DNA of 64,000 bases from Ralstonia pickettii DTP0602 (lineage in GTDB: Bacteria > Pseudomonadota > Gammaproteobacteria > Burkholderiales > Burkholderiaceae), in NCBI GenBank assembly GCA_000471925.1, contig CP006668.1, positions 186,001 through 250,000 on the forward strand, read 5' to 3'. Of this stretch, positions 1 to 8,189 are shown piece by piece. Below the pieces are notes generated by a model. It ran no database searches. It was not told where the DNA came from and was given only the letters and a program-made list of their open reading frames with translations. The translations under genes and the position numbers were made by a program. How positions within the stretch are numbered: the stretch's first letter is position 1; the number at the start of each line of letters is the position of its first letter.

Positions 1-173
1 ATGATGGTGTCCGAGCTGGAGCCGGACGTTGGGACGGAAGCCGCCGAGACCGGGCTTGCCGAGGGAGAGGGAGCGCTGGAGGGAGAGGCCCGCCCGGCGG
101 GTTGAGCGCGCCGGTGTCGGGCCGCCACGGCCGGGGCCGTGGCCAAGGGAAGCGGTGAGGCTGGCCGCGGCGC

Positions 174-455
174 TCAGGCGCCGTCGGTAAATGCGTCGCG
201 GCGGTCCATGGTGCTGGCGCCGTCGGTGAACGGGTCGAACTTGCCCATCTTGGCGCCGTCCGTGTACGGATCCGCCTTGCCGACGCGGGCGCCGTCCAGG
301 AACGGATCGGCCTTGCCGACGTGGCCGATGCTGCCGTCCAGGCGGGCGATATCGGAAACGGGTTCAGAGGCGTGGGCCGTGGCCGCGGCGAACGAGAGGC
401 CGGCGGCGCACAGCAGGGAGAGCAGCAGGGTGGGGCGTTGTGCGAGGGTCTTCAT
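174..455 (-). CDS. Secreted small protein with 12-residue GKxDPFxDGA repeats
   Basis: A 93-residue protein with a clear Sec signal peptide (MKTL start, hydrophobic stretch LLLSLLCAAGL, cleavage expected after AHA near residue 28). The mature part is almost entirely four tandem units of about 12 residues with the pattern G-K-x-D-P-[FY]-x-D-G-A, the last one drifted to R-R-D-A-F-T-D-G-A. I chose the ATG at 455 over an in-frame start 40 codons upstream because it begins the signal peptide and an AAGGA sits about 11 bases before it. The acidic, aromatic repeats suggest a surface or ligand-binding role, but I do not recognise the family and assign no function. Confidence 0.7.
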   Translation of the reverse strand: MKTLAQRPTLLLSLLCAAGLSFAAATAHASEPVSDIARLDGSIGHVGKADPFLDGARVGKADPYTDGAKMGKFDPFTDGASTMDRRDAFTDGA

Positions 456-602
456 GGTGGAGTGGTCCTTCTTGGCAGGGTTCGTGGCTGCAGCGCCACG
501 TTGCCTGTAATGTAGGACTTCACACTGGGCAGAAAAAGAGCCTATTGTCGACAGACTGTCCAGCCGCGCGGACAATCGCCTGCCGCCAATCTGCCCGCCC
601 CC

Positions 603-1166
603 TCAGAAATGCATGTTGAACACGCTGGCGCCCAGCCGCGCGATCACCATCAGCAGGATCTGCGCGATCACGAACAGCACCAGCGGCGACACATCGAAGC
701 CGCCCAGGCGCGGCACCACGCGCTGGATCGGGCGCAGGACCGGCGCGGTCAGGTGGTCGATGGCCGGGGTGACTGGCGAATGCGGGTTGACCCACGACAG
801 GATCGCCATCAGCAGCGTCACCCACATCACCAGGCTGATGGCCCATTTCAATACGTAAAGCAGCGAGGTGAGCAGCACCGCCGGCAGGAAGGCGAGCAGG
901 TCCGCGCCGCTGATCATGGCGACCAGCAGCAGGAACACCACCGCGGTCAGCCAGGCGGCGACCACCGTGGCCCAGTCGATGCCACCCACGCCCGGGATGA
1001 CCCGTCGCAGCGGACGGACCAGCCAGTCGGTGATCTGGAACACGCCCTGAGAGACCGGGTTGCGCGTGGGCAGGCGCGTGAGCTGCATCCAGACGCGAAG
1101 CAACAGCGCCATGCCGAACAGGGTAAAGACGGTATCCAGCAGGAAGAGGGCGATTTCCGAGAACAT
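603..1166 (-). CDS. YggT family integral membrane protein
   Basis: A 187-residue protein that is hydrophobic along its length, with two copies of the YggT unit: each is a membrane segment followed by an amphipathic R-P-[LI]-[RQ]-R-V-[IV]-P-x-[VL]-G-G-[IF]-D motif, near residues 50-65 and 138-153. YggT proteins are inner-membrane proteins, often next to proC, implicated in osmotic tolerance and membrane organisation; the exact role is unsettled. The ATG at 1166 begins the first membrane helix (MFSEIALFLLD); the longer in-frame extension is low in hydrophobicity and was not used. No proC is seen beside it here. It is divergent from the MarR gene at 1421. Confidence 0.88.
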   Translation of the reverse strand: MFSEIALFLLDTVFTLFGMALLLRVWMQLTRLPTRNPVSQGVFQITDWLVRPLRRVIPGVGGIDWATVVAAWLTAVVFLLLVAMISGADLLAFLPAVLLTSLLYVLKWAISLVMWVTLLMAILSWVNPHSPVTPAIDHLTAPVLRPIQRVVPRLGGFDVSPLVLFVIAQILLMVIARLGASVFNMHF

Positions 1167-1305
1167 CGGTGCGTTATCCGGTGACGGGTGAAGGTGTCTG
1201 CAACCGCACAGATTCTGCCATAGCCCGACGGCGGCACGGCGCAACAGCGTGGCGGCGGCGTGGCCTGCCGGACATCTTTGCACCAGCAGCGCGGTGCGCG
1301 GACTC

Positions 1306-1311
1306 TATAAT
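1306..1311 (+). promoter_or_regulatory. Possible -10 box for the MarR gene
   Basis: A perfect TATAAT lies 110 bases before the MarR-family start in a GC-rich divergent intergenic region. No good -35 hexamer stands at 16-18 bases upstream, so this is either an activator-dependent promoter or chance. Confidence 0.3.
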
Positions 1312-1420
1312 TGCGTGCGCCCGTGTTGCGGGATCGGCCGGCAGTCGGGCGGTTCCGCGCGTTGTACCGGCGCGTTCTGGTTGATTCGCGCTTCTTCGCA
1401 ACCCCGCTTTCTCGCCATCC

Positions 1421-1879
1421 ATGCCCAGCAAGTCCGCCCCGTCACGGAACAACACCCCGCTTAACAAGGCCGACTTCGAGGCGCTGTCCGACTTCCGCTA
1501 CCAGTTGCGGCGCTTCCTGCGATTCTCCGAAGACGCCGCACGCGAGGAAGGCGTGACCGTGCAGCAATACCTGTTGCTGCTGCATATCCGCGGCAGCGCG
1601 GACAAGGACTGGGCCTCGATCGGCGAACTGGCGGAGCGCCTGCAGGCCAAGCAGCACGGGGTGGTCGCGCTGGTCAACCGCTGCGAGGCGGCCGGGCTGG
1701 TCAAGCGCCGCCTCAACCCCGAAGACCGGCGCGTGGTGCAGGTCCACCTGCTGGCCAAGGGCGAACGCTGCCTGAACCGGCTGGCGATGCTGCACCGTAC
1801 CGAGCTCGAATCGCTGCGCGGCACCTTCCGCGTGGCGCGCATCACGCAGTTCAACGACGACGGCGCCGAGCGCGGCTGA
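1421..1879 (+). CDS. MarR family transcriptional regulator
   Basis: A 152-residue winged-helix regulator. The DNA-binding core is visible from about residue 45 to 115: the helix S-I-G-E-L-A-E-R-L, the recognition helix with Q-H-G-V-V-A-L-V-N-R, and the wing with the family signature N-P-E-D-R-R-V-V-Q-V, followed by L-L-A-K-G. MarR proteins dimerise and usually repress a nearby gene until a small phenolic or oxidant ligand releases them. The gene is transcribed away from yggT and stands alone, so its target is not evident; the lipoprotein gene downstream is a candidate. The start is the first ATG of the frame with charged residues typical of the family N-terminus. Confidence 0.88.
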   Translation: MPSKSAPSRNNTPLNKADFEALSDFRYQLRRFLRFSEDAAREEGVTVQQYLLLLHIRGSADKDWASIGELAERLQAKQHGVVALVNRCEAAGLVKRRLNPEDRRVVQVHLLAKGERCLNRLAMLHRTELESLRGTFRVARITQFNDDGAERG

Positions 1880-2013
1880 GCGATTTTCGGGCAGGCGTCG
1901 CCAGCGGTTACAGGTGGTTACCAATCACAAGCTCCGGTGACACCCACTGCCCGCCGGCGGCCCTAGACTCGCGCGCATTCCCACAAACACGCGCAGCGCG
2001 CAGGAGTCCAGAC

Positions 2014-2730
2014 ATGTCCATCCCCCTTCGTTCGGTTGTGCTTGCGGTGCTTGGCGCCGGTGCGCTGGCCGGGTGTGCCACGCCGTATGGCTATGACTCC
2101 GGTTATGGCGCGGGGTATGGAGGCAGCGGTGGCTACAACACTGGCTACAACGGCGGCTATAACACGGGCTACAACACCGGCTACGGCACCACGGTCAGCG
2201 GCTATCCGGCGCAACAGGGCTACCCGCAGGGTTATCCGCAACAAGGCTATCCACAGCAGGGCTATCCGCAACAACAGGGCTACCCGCAACAACAGGGCTA
2301 CCCGCAGCAGGGCTACCCCCAGCAGGGCTACCCCCAGCAGTCGTACCCCGCTGACGGCAGCTATGGCGACCAATACGGCAACGAGGCCTACGGCGTGCGC
2401 TACGGCTGGGTCGAAGCGATTGAAGTGGTGCCCGGCCAGCCGCCCTCGACCAGCGGCGCGGGCGCCGTGGTCGGCGGCATCGTCGGCGGGCTGCTCGGCC
2501 ACCAGGTCGGCGGCGGCCGCGGCAATACCGTCGCCACCATCGGCGGCGCCGTTGCCGGCGCGGTGGCCGGCAACGAGGTGGAGAAGCGCACCGGTTCCAG
2601 CGCCCCGGCCTACCGCGTGCGCGTGCGCACCAGCGACAACGCCTACCTCACGCTGACGCAGTCCAACGCCTACCAGATGCGCATCGGCGACCGCGTCAAG
2701 GTCGAGAACGGCGTCGCGGTGCCGTACTGA
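2014..2730 (+). CDS. Glycine-zipper outer-membrane lipoprotein with YPQQG repeats
   Basis: A 238-residue lipoprotein with lipobox L-A-G-C (Cys21). Three parts are visible. Residues about 22-62 are rich in G-Y-N-T-G-Y. Residues about 63-112 are an array of Y-P-Q-Q-(Q)-G units. Residues about 147-195 are a glycine-zipper 2TM domain (G-A-V-V-G-G-I-V-G-G-L-L-G and G-G-A-V-A-G-A-V-A-G-N). The C-terminus resembles the beta-rich tail of SlyB/Pcp-type proteins (R-V-R-x-x-D-N-A-Y-x-T-L-T-Q). Such proteins sit in the outer membrane and affect envelope integrity. The Y/P/Q array is unusual for the family and its copy number is likely variable. It converges with the acyl-CoA ligase at a strong hairpin. 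Confidence 0.85.
   Translation: MSIPLRSVVLAVLGAGALAGCATPYGYDSGYGAGYGGSGGYNTGYNGGYNTGYNTGYGTTVSGYPAQQGYPQGYPQQGYPQQGYPQQQGYPQQQGYPQQGYPQQGYPQQSYPADGSYGDQYGNEAYGVRYGWVEAIEVVPGQPPSTSGAGAVVGGIVGGLLGHQVGGGRGNTVATIGGAVAGAVAGNEVEKRTGSSAPAYRVRVRTSDNAYLTLTQSNAYQMRIGDRVKVENGVAVPY
2205..2345 (+). repeat. Coding tandem repeat (Y-P-Q-Q-G units)
   Basis: About ten head-to-tail copies of a 12- to 18-base unit of the form GGCTAyCCGCAGCAG, varying by extra CAA/CAG codons, inside the lipoprotein gene. All length changes seen are multiples of three, so the frame is kept. Confidence 0.85.
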
Positions 2731-2743
2731 GGCGAGTCCGCAA

Positions 2744-2766
2744 GGGGCGTCTGTGGCAGACGCCCC
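2744..2766. terminator. Hairpin between convergent genes
   Basis: A perfect 10-bp stem GGGGCGTCTG / CAGACGCCCC with a 3-base loop TGG sits 13 bases after the lipoprotein stop and just before the stop of the convergent ligase gene. There is no long T run, so termination strength is uncertain, but the position fits a shared terminator. Confidence 0.65.
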
Positions 2767-2771
2767 GAGGG

Positions 2772-4316
2772 TTACGCATCAGCACCGAACAACTGCGCAT
2801 AGTCCTCGCGCAGCTGCCGCTTGAGCAGCTTGCCGGCCGTATTGCGCGGCAGGTCCGCGACGAACACGATGCGCTTGGGCACCTTGAACGGCGCCAGCGC
2901 CTCGCGCGCATGCGCGATCAGCTCCTCCTCGCTGGCCTCGTGGCCGCGCTTGCGCACCACGCAGGCGGTCACTGCCTCGACCCACTTCGGATGAGGCAGC
3001 GCGAACACCGCCGCCTCGGCCACCGCGCCGTGGGTGTACAGGCATTCTTCCACCTCGCGGCTCGACACCAGCACGCCGCCTGAATTGATCACGTCCTTGA
3101 TCCGGTCCACCACGTACAGGTAGCCCTCGGCATCCATGTAGCCGAGGTCGCCCGAGTGGAACCAGCCCCCTGCAAAGGCTTCGGCGGTCTGCTCCGGCTT
3201 GTTCCAGTACTCAGTCAGCAGTTGCGCCGAGCGGTGCACGATCTCGCCCAGCTCGCCGGACGGCACATCCCGCATGGTCTCGTCGACGATGCGGGTCTCG
3301 ACGTTGAGCACCGGGCGGCCGGCGGACGCGGGGCGCGCCGCATGCTCGTCGGGCCCGAGCACCGTGGCCAGCGGCCCGATCTCGCTTTGCCCGTAGCAGT
3401 TGTAGAAGCGCAGCGCGGGCAGCTTCTGCTGCAACTCCAGCAGCACCGGCACCGGCATGATCGATGCGCCGTAGTAGGCCTTGACCAGCGAGCCAAGCCT
3501 GGCCGGATCGAAGTCCGCATGGCGCAGCAGCGCGATCCACACCGTCGGCGGGGCAAAGAAACTGGTGATGCCTTCGCCGTGGATGGTGCGCAGGCAATAG
3601 CCGGCTTCCGGGCTGTCGGCGATCAGCGTGGTGCCGCCGCACAGCAGCAGCGGCATCAGGAACACATGCATCTGCGCCGAGTGGTACAGCGGCAGCGCGG
3701 CCAGCGAATAGTCCGACTCGCGGATATCGCAGGCGGCAATGGTGCTGCCGTATTCGGCGAGCAGCGCGCGGTGCGTCAGCACGGCGCCCTTGGGCGCGGA
3801 GGTGGTGCCCGAGGTGTACAGGATCTGCGCGGGCGTGGCGTCGGTGAGCGCATCGGAAACCGGTGCCGCGGGTCCGTCGGCCGCGGTGGCCAGGATATCG
3901 CGCGCATTGCCGCCATGCAGCGTGCCGCTGACCTTGCACGGCAGCCCATCCACGCGCTCGGCCAGCGCCGGATCGGCAAAGATCGCGCTGGCGCCCGACT
4001 GCGTCACGATGTACTCGGCCTCGGCGCGCGTCATCGAGAAATTGACCGGCACATGGATCAGCCCGCTGCGCAGGCAGGCCAGCCACAGCAGCACATAGGC
4101 GTCGGAGTTCTTGCCGAAGGCAGCGACGCGATCGCCCGGCCGCAGCCCCCATTGCGCCAGCGCGCCGGCCACGCGGGCCGCGCCATCGTCGAGCTGCCGG
4201 TAGGTCCAGGCCCGTTCGCCGAAGCGGATCGCGGTCTTGTCCGGGCTGCGCCGCACGGCGCGGGCGATGGCGTCGGGGATGGTGTTGCGCAGGGCGCGCT
4301 GCTGCTCTGACTGCAT
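2772..4316 (-). CDS. AMP-forming acyl-CoA synthetase
   Basis: A 514-residue adenylate-forming enzyme that activates a carboxylic acid to its acyl-AMP and then the CoA thioester. The phosphate-binding loop Y-T-S-G-T-T-S-A-P-K-G is at residues 167-177. Further motifs are Y-N-C-Y-G-Q-S-E for the nucleotide pocket, the hinge region V-V-D-R-I-K-D-V-I-N-S-G-G, and the C-terminal catalytic lysine in T-A-G-K (about residue 496). The length is normal for medium/long-chain or aryl acid ligases of this class. Substrate cannot be read from sequence. It is a single gene, convergent with the lipoprotein gene. Confidence 0.92.
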   Translation of the reverse strand: MQSEQQRALRNTIPDAIARAVRRSPDKTAIRFGERAWTYRQLDDGAARVAGALAQWGLRPGDRVAAFGKNSDAYVLLWLACLRSGLIHVPVNFSMTRAEAEYIVTQSGASAIFADPALAERVDGLPCKVSGTLHGGNARDILATAADGPAAPVSDALTDATPAQILYTSGTTSAPKGAVLTHRALLAEYGSTIAACDIRESDYSLAALPLYHSAQMHVFLMPLLLCGGTTLIADSPEAGYCLRTIHGEGITSFFAPPTVWIALLRHADFDPARLGSLVKAYYGASIMPVPVLLELQQKLPALRFYNCYGQSEIGPLATVLGPDEHAARPASAGRPVLNVETRIVDETMRDVPSGELGEIVHRSAQLLTEYWNKPEQTAEAFAGGWFHSGDLGYMDAEGYLYVVDRIKDVINSGGVLVSSREVEECLYTHGAVAEAAVFALPHPKWVEAVTACVVRKRGHEASEEELIAHAREALAPFKVPKRIVFVADLPRNTAGKLLKRQLREDYAQLFGADA

Positions 4317-4413
4317 GGTGGTCTCCGTCGTTATGGTTTGGGGTCCAGCAGGTCTTGAAGCTCAGCGGCGAGCATAAGGGCTGCCGCCCGGCCGTGGCAA
4401 GGCGGCGGCGGGG

Positions 4414-4430
4414 GGCGCGCTGCGCGCGCC
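4414..4430 (-). terminator. GC-rich hairpin after the dienelactone hydrolase gene
   Basis: GGCGCGC / GCGCGCC with loop TGC lies just past the stop of the minus-strand hydrolase gene. There is no T run, so this is a tentative terminator. Confidence 0.35.
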
Positions 4431-4435
4431 GCTAC

Positions 4436-5146
4436 CTACAGCGATTGCGCCAGGAACGCCAGCGCGCGCCCGTGTGCCAGCGCGGCACTGGGCTGGTGGT
4501 AGGAAGCGCGCGCCCAGCAATTGAAGCCGTGGTCGGCGTTGGGGTAGACGTGGATCTCGGTGCCGGGTTTGCCCGCCGTCGCCTCGCGCACGCCCTGCAC
4601 GGCCCCGGGCGGGATATGCGTGTCGAGCGCGCCGTAGTGGAACTGCACCGGCACGCGGATGTTCACGGCTTCCTCCAGCTGGTTCTGGATGCCGCCGCCG
4701 TAGTACGGCACGGCCGCGTCGACCAGGCCGCGCGCCGCGCTCAGGTACGCCAGCAGGCCGCCAAAGCAGTAGCCCACCGCGGCGACCTTGCCGGCGCCGG
4801 TGCGCTGGCGCAGCGCCTGCACGGTGGCGGCGATATCCTCCAGCGCGGCTGGCACGTCCACCGCCTTGCGCAGCGTCATCGCACGCGCCATGTCGTCGCC
4901 GTCATAGCCCAGTTCCACGCGCGGCGCCTGGCGCCAGAACACGTCGGGTGCCAGCACCACATAGCCGTCGGCGGCGTACTGGTCGGCCACGGCGCGGATA
5001 TGCTCGTTCACGCCGAAGATCTCCTGCAGCAGCACGATGGCGGGCGCACCGGGACGCACGCCGGCGGGCGGCAGGCTCAGATAGGCGTCGAAGCTGCCCG
5101 CGGCGCTGTCGACGCGGATCCATTGGCTGTCGGGAATGGCTGTCAT
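4436..5146 (-). CDS. Dienelactone hydrolase family protein
   Basis: A 236-residue alpha/beta hydrolase of the dienelactone hydrolase class. The nucleophile is Cys127 in G-Y-C-F-G-G, with Asp175 (G-A-L-D-T-H) and His206 (A-D-H-G-F), the Cys-Asp-His triad of carboxymethylenebutenolidase. Glu42 in Q-E-I-F-G matches the glutamate that primes the cysteine. Such enzymes open dienelactones formed from chloroaromatics or act on related lactones and esters. The ATG at 5146 is preceded by GGAGAG. It stands between genes with no obvious pathway link, so the physiological lactone is unknown. Confidence 0.9.
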   Translation of the reverse strand: MTAIPDSQWIRVDSAAGSFDAYLSLPPAGVRPGAPAIVLLQEIFGVNEHIRAVADQYAADGYVVLAPDVFWRQAPRVELGYDGDDMARAMTLRKAVDVPAALEDIAATVQALRQRTGAGKVAAVGYCFGGLLAYLSAARGLVDAAVPYYGGGIQNQLEEAVNIRVPVQFHYGALDTHIPPGAVQGVREATAGKPGTEIHVYPNADHGFNCWARASYHQPSAALAHGRALAFLAQSL

Positions 5147-5265
5147 GGGGAGGCTCTCCGGAATGGCTCTTAACAGGTAGGCAGGATGCGCGGCGCTGGC
5201 CGCACGCCAGCCGCAAGTGTGCCACCGGGCGCCGCTTCGTGCAGGCGCTGGCCCCTCAGTACGCG

Positions 5266-6021
5266 TCAGTACGCCTTTGACTGCCGATAGCGCGTGTTCC
5301 AGTTGTCGGTGTAGGCCTTGACCACTGCCGCGTCGCCGCGGATCAGCATGCCATTCTCGGCGTTGCGCTCCTGTGCCGACTTGGTGAAGTTGAACGACCC
5401 GGTAAAGACCGCCTGGTCGTCGAACACCATCACCTTGTTGTGCGCGATCGCGGGCTTGCTGTCGATCACCACCGGCACGCCAGCGTGCTTCAGGTAGGTG
5501 GCGCTGGTATAGCGTTCCGATTGCTGGCTCTTGTCCAGGATCACGCGCACGTCCACGCCGCGCTTGTGCGCCTGCGCCACTGCTTCGGCGATCGGCGCGC
5601 TGGTGAAGGAGTAGGCCTGGATCAGCAACTGCCGGCGCGTGCTGCGGATGGCGTTGATCAGCAGCGCCTGGCAGCTCGCGCCATCGGGCACGAAGCACAG
5701 CGTATAGCCGCTGCCCTGGGCAAAGGCTTTGCTCGGCACCGGCTTCGCGTCCGGCGGCTGTGCGGGATTGCCGTTGCGCGCCGGGAAGTGTTTGGTAACG
5801 GCTTCGTTGAAGGTATCGCTGATACTGCCGGCGATGGTCTCGGTGACCTGGTCGAACGTGGAAGTCGAACGGGCGTGCGCTTGCGCGATCAGGTGGCTGA
5901 ACGGGCTGAGCGAGTTGAAGTATGAACGCAGCGAGCCGAACGAGCCGAAAGAAGTAAAGGCGGATACGGCTGCGGCAAGGCCCAGGCCCAGCACGGCCCG
6001 GCGAATGAATCTGACAGTCAC
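5266..6021 (-). CDS. Secreted phospholipase D-like nuclease (single HKD)
   Basis: About 251 residues with an N-terminal signal or anchor segment (R-R-A-V-L-G-L-G-L-A-A-A) and one PLD domain at about residues 105-250. The H-x-K-x4-D-x6-G-S-x-N motif is complete (H-N-K-V-M-V-F-D-D, then F-T-G-S-F-N-F), about residues 192-208. A single HKD with an export signal is the layout of the Nuc/EDTA-resistant nuclease type, which works as a dimer. I chose the GTG at 6021, which opens the hydrophobic export segment; an upstream in-frame ATG at 6120 would add a 33-residue basic extension. Confidence 0.85.
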   Translation of the reverse strand: MTVRFIRRAVLGLGLAAAVSAFTSFGSFGSLRSYFNSLSPFSHLIAQAHARSTSTFDQVTETIAGSISDTFNEAVTKHFPARNGNPAQPPDAKPVPSKAFAQGSGYTLCFVPDGASCQALLINAIRSTRRQLLIQAYSFTSAPIAEAVAQAHKRGVDVRVILDKSQQSERYTSATYLKHAGVPVVIDSKPAIAHNKVMVFDDQAVFTGSFNFTKSAQERNAENGMLIRGDAAVVKAYTDNWNTRYRQSKAY

Positions 6022-6241
6022 GGCGGATCTTTGCTTCAGTGGATGACAGCGTGCGCGCGCCGCGCGCCGCATGCGGTCAGGACGGGTCCGCAGCGTAGCA
6101 GCCGCATACGCCACTGGCAAAGGGGGATTGTGTAACAGGATCTGTGCGCGCTGCGTGGCGTGGCGCGGGCCTTGGGGCTATCCGCGCGCGGCGCCTATGA
6201 TGGATGGAACCCCCGCGGGTGCGCCCGCCAAGGAGAGGGAC

Positions 6242-6448
6242 ATGACCAACCATACCTACAAGCTGGTCGAGATCGTCGGCTCTTCGCCCGATGGTTGCGA
6301 CCAGGCCATCCAGAGCGCCATTACCAAGGCTGGCGAAACCATCAAGAACATCGACTGGTTCGAAGTGGTGGAAACGCGCGGCCATATCCAGAATGGCAAG
6401 ATCGCGCATTACCAGGTCACGCTGAAAGTGGGTTTCCGCGTGACCTGA
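6242..6448 (+). CDS. Dodecin, flavin-binding protein
   Basis: A 68-residue protein matching dodecin over its whole length. Dodecins form hollow dodecamers that store flavins or their breakdown products. Trp39 in I-D-W-F-E-V corresponds to the tryptophan that stacks on the isoalloxazine ring, and the beta strand Y-Q-V-T-L-K-V-G-F closes the fold. The start at 6242 follows a strong AAGGAGAGGGA Shine-Dalgarno sequence. It is a single gene, converging with the YgiW-type gene at a long hairpin. Confidence 0.95.
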   Translation: MTNHTYKLVEIVGSSPDGCDQAIQSAITKAGETIKNIDWFEVVETRGHIQNGKIAHYQVTLKVGFRVT

Positions 6449-6497
6449 TCGCGGCGCAGCGCATACCGCGCCGCCCGTCGTTACACCGCCGCACCAC

Positions 6498-6528
6498 CGC
6501 GCGGCGCGCACCCGGATTGCGCCGCGCG
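6498..6528. terminator. Hairpin between dodecin and the YgiW-type gene
   Basis: CGCGCGGCGC and GCGCCGCGCG form a perfect 10-bp stem around an 11-base loop, between two convergent genes. It has no T run but is a likely shared transcription stop. Confidence 0.5.
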
Positions 6529-6543
6529 CGGGGTTTCGTCGCC

Positions 6544-6900
6544 TCAGGGCAGGCGGATCTCCTTCACGTCGAAGTGCGACTCGCCGATCAGCTCCTTGTC
6601 GTACTCCCCGACGAGCTCCACCGTGGTCTGCGCGTCCACGGGCTTCTGTGCGGGCCACAGCTTAGACTTGATATTCACCTTCATCTGGCCGGTGCCGTCC
6701 GAGAACAGGTAGCGCTCGTCGCCGACGCTGCTGACGATCTTGCCGCGCAGCACGGCGTTCTGGTCGTCCTTGCCGTCGGCCTGCAGGGCCTTGACGGTCA
6801 TCACGGGGATGGCCGAGGGGCCGGTGTACTGGGCGCTGGCGCCGGCGGCGGCGAGGCCAAATGCAAGGGTCAGGGCGGTGGCGGTCAGGATGTGTTTCAT
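6544..6900 (-). CDS. YgiW/YdeI family periplasmic OB-fold stress protein
   Basis: A 118-residue protein with a signal peptide (A-L-T-L-A-F-G-L-A-A-A-G-A-S-A, about residues 8-23) and one bacterial OB-fold domain (BOF/NirD type) over residues 30-118. Family marks are P-V-M-T-V-K-A-L, the strand L-R-G-K-I-V, Y-L-F-S-D-G-T-G-Q-M-K-V and the end F-D-V-K-E-I-R. In enteric bacteria YgiW and YdeI contribute to resistance to peroxide, cadmium or cationic peptides; the ligand is not settled. It is divergent from sbcD. Confidence 0.88.
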   Translation of the reverse strand: MKHILTATALTLAFGLAAAGASAQYTGPSAIPVMTVKALQADGKDDQNAVLRGKIVSSVGDERYLFSDGTGQMKVNIKSKLWPAQKPVDAQTTVELVGEYDKELIGESHFDVKEIRLP

Positions 6901-7040
6901 GTGCGTTCTCCGTTGAGGTTGGGATCACGGGGGCGATGGCATGCATGATGCGCCGGCACGCCTGAACCGTTGCTGAACGGGCTCGCGGGGCGCGACGCTT
7001 TATGATGCTGCCTTCGCGCCTTCACTGATCGGGTCCCAGA

Positions 7041-8189
7041 TTGCGTTTCCTCCACACCGCCGACTGGCATCTCGGCCGCCTCTTCCATGCCCGCAGCCTG
7101 CTGGAAGACCAGGCCCATCTCCTCGACCAGTTTGTCGAACTGGTCCGCACCGAACGCCCCGACGCCGTGCTGGTCGCCGGCGACGTCTATGACCGCGCCG
7201 TGCCGCCGCCCGAGGCGGTGGCGCTGCTCGACGACGTGCTGGGCCGCATCGTCGTCGATGCCGGCGTGCCGGTGGTAATGATCGCCGGCAACCACGACAG
7301 CGCCCAGCGGCTCGAATTCGGCGCGCGCCTGATGCGTGCGCAGGGCCTGCACGTGGCCGGCCGCACGCTGGCCGAGGCCGCCTGCGTGACGCTGCACGAT
7401 GCCCATGGCGAAGTGCGCCTCTACGCGTTGCCTTATGCGGAGCCAGCCGTGGTGCGCGATGCGATGGGCACCGAACTGCCTTCGCATGAAGCCGCGCTGC
7501 GCGCGCAGCTGGATGCCATCCGCGCCGTGCACCCGCCCGGCGTGCGCGCCGTGGTGGTGGGCCATGCCTTCGTGGTGGGCGGCGCGGCCAGCGAATCCGA
7601 ACGGCCGCTGTCGGTCGGCGGCAGCGGCGCCGTGGCCGCCGACCTGTTCGCCGGCTTCGACCTGGTGGCGCTGGGCCACCTGCACCGGCCGCAGACGCTG
7701 GGCGGCGGGCGCGTCCACTATGCGGGCTCGCTGCTGAAATACTCGCTGTCCGAGTGCGCGCATGACAAATCCGTGTCGCGCATCGAACTGGGCGCGGACG
7801 GCGCGGTGACCATCACGCCCGTGCCGCTGCAGCCGCTGCGCGATGTGCGCGTGGTCGAAGGCGAACTGGCCGCGCTGCTGGACGCGGGCACTACCGATCC
7901 GCAACGCGACGACTACATCCACGCGCGGCTGACCGATACCGGCGCGCTGCTGGACCCGATGGCGAAGCTGCGCCAGGTCTATCCCAACGCGCTGGCCATC
8001 GAGCGTACGGTGCTGGCGCGCAGCGGCACGGCCTCGGAGGCCGGGCGCAAGCTGCGGCAGCTCGGCACCGGCGAACTGTTCGCCAGCTTCTTCCGCGAGG
8101 TGGCCAATGCCGAGCTGGAGCCGGGCCAGCGCGAGGTGCTGGACCAGGTGCTGGCGGGCATGGCCGCCGCGGAACGGGAGTCGGCATGA
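7041..8189 (+). CDS. sbcD: SbcD, nuclease subunit of SbcCD
   Basis: A 382-residue Mre11-type metallophosphoesterase, the nuclease half of SbcCD, which cleaves hairpins and processes double-strand DNA ends. Metal-binding motifs are in order: D8-x-H10 in A-D-W-H-L-G-R, G-D-V-Y-D at 47-51, G-N-H-D at 82-85, then G-H-A-F and G-H-L-H. The start is a TTG at 7041 because the conserved N-terminus (R-F-L-H-T-A-D-W-H) begins right there; the Shine-Dalgarno is poor. It overlaps sbcC by 4 bases (ATGA), implying translational coupling. Confidence 0.95.
   Translation: MRFLHTADWHLGRLFHARSLLEDQAHLLDQFVELVRTERPDAVLVAGDVYDRAVPPPEAVALLDDVLGRIVVDAGVPVVMIAGNHDSAQRLEFGARLMRAQGLHVAGRTLAEAACVTLHDAHGEVRLYALPYAEPAVVRDAMGTELPSHEAALRAQLDAIRAVHPPGVRAVVVGHAFVVGGAASESERPLSVGGSGAVAADLFAGFDLVALGHLHRPQTLGGGRVHYAGSLLKYSLSECAHDKSVSRIELGADGAVTITPVPLQPLRDVRVVEGELAALLDAGTTDPQRDDYIHARLTDTGALLDPMAKLRQVYPNALAIERTVLARSGTASEAGRKLRQLGTGELFASFFREVANAELEPGQREVLDQVLAGMAAAERESA

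Noticed and set aside
1..173. A short plus-strand ORF (1-105) and an opposite Arg/Leu/Gly-rich frame at the window edge
   Set aside because: Either could be the end of a gene outside the window, but neither shows a domain, a start signal or a clear codon preference.
4436..5698. A 420-codon frame extending the dienelactone hydrolase upstream
   Set aside because: The extra 184 codons lie across the PLD-type gene in another frame; the true start at 5146 has a Shine-Dalgarno sequence and opens the conserved domain.
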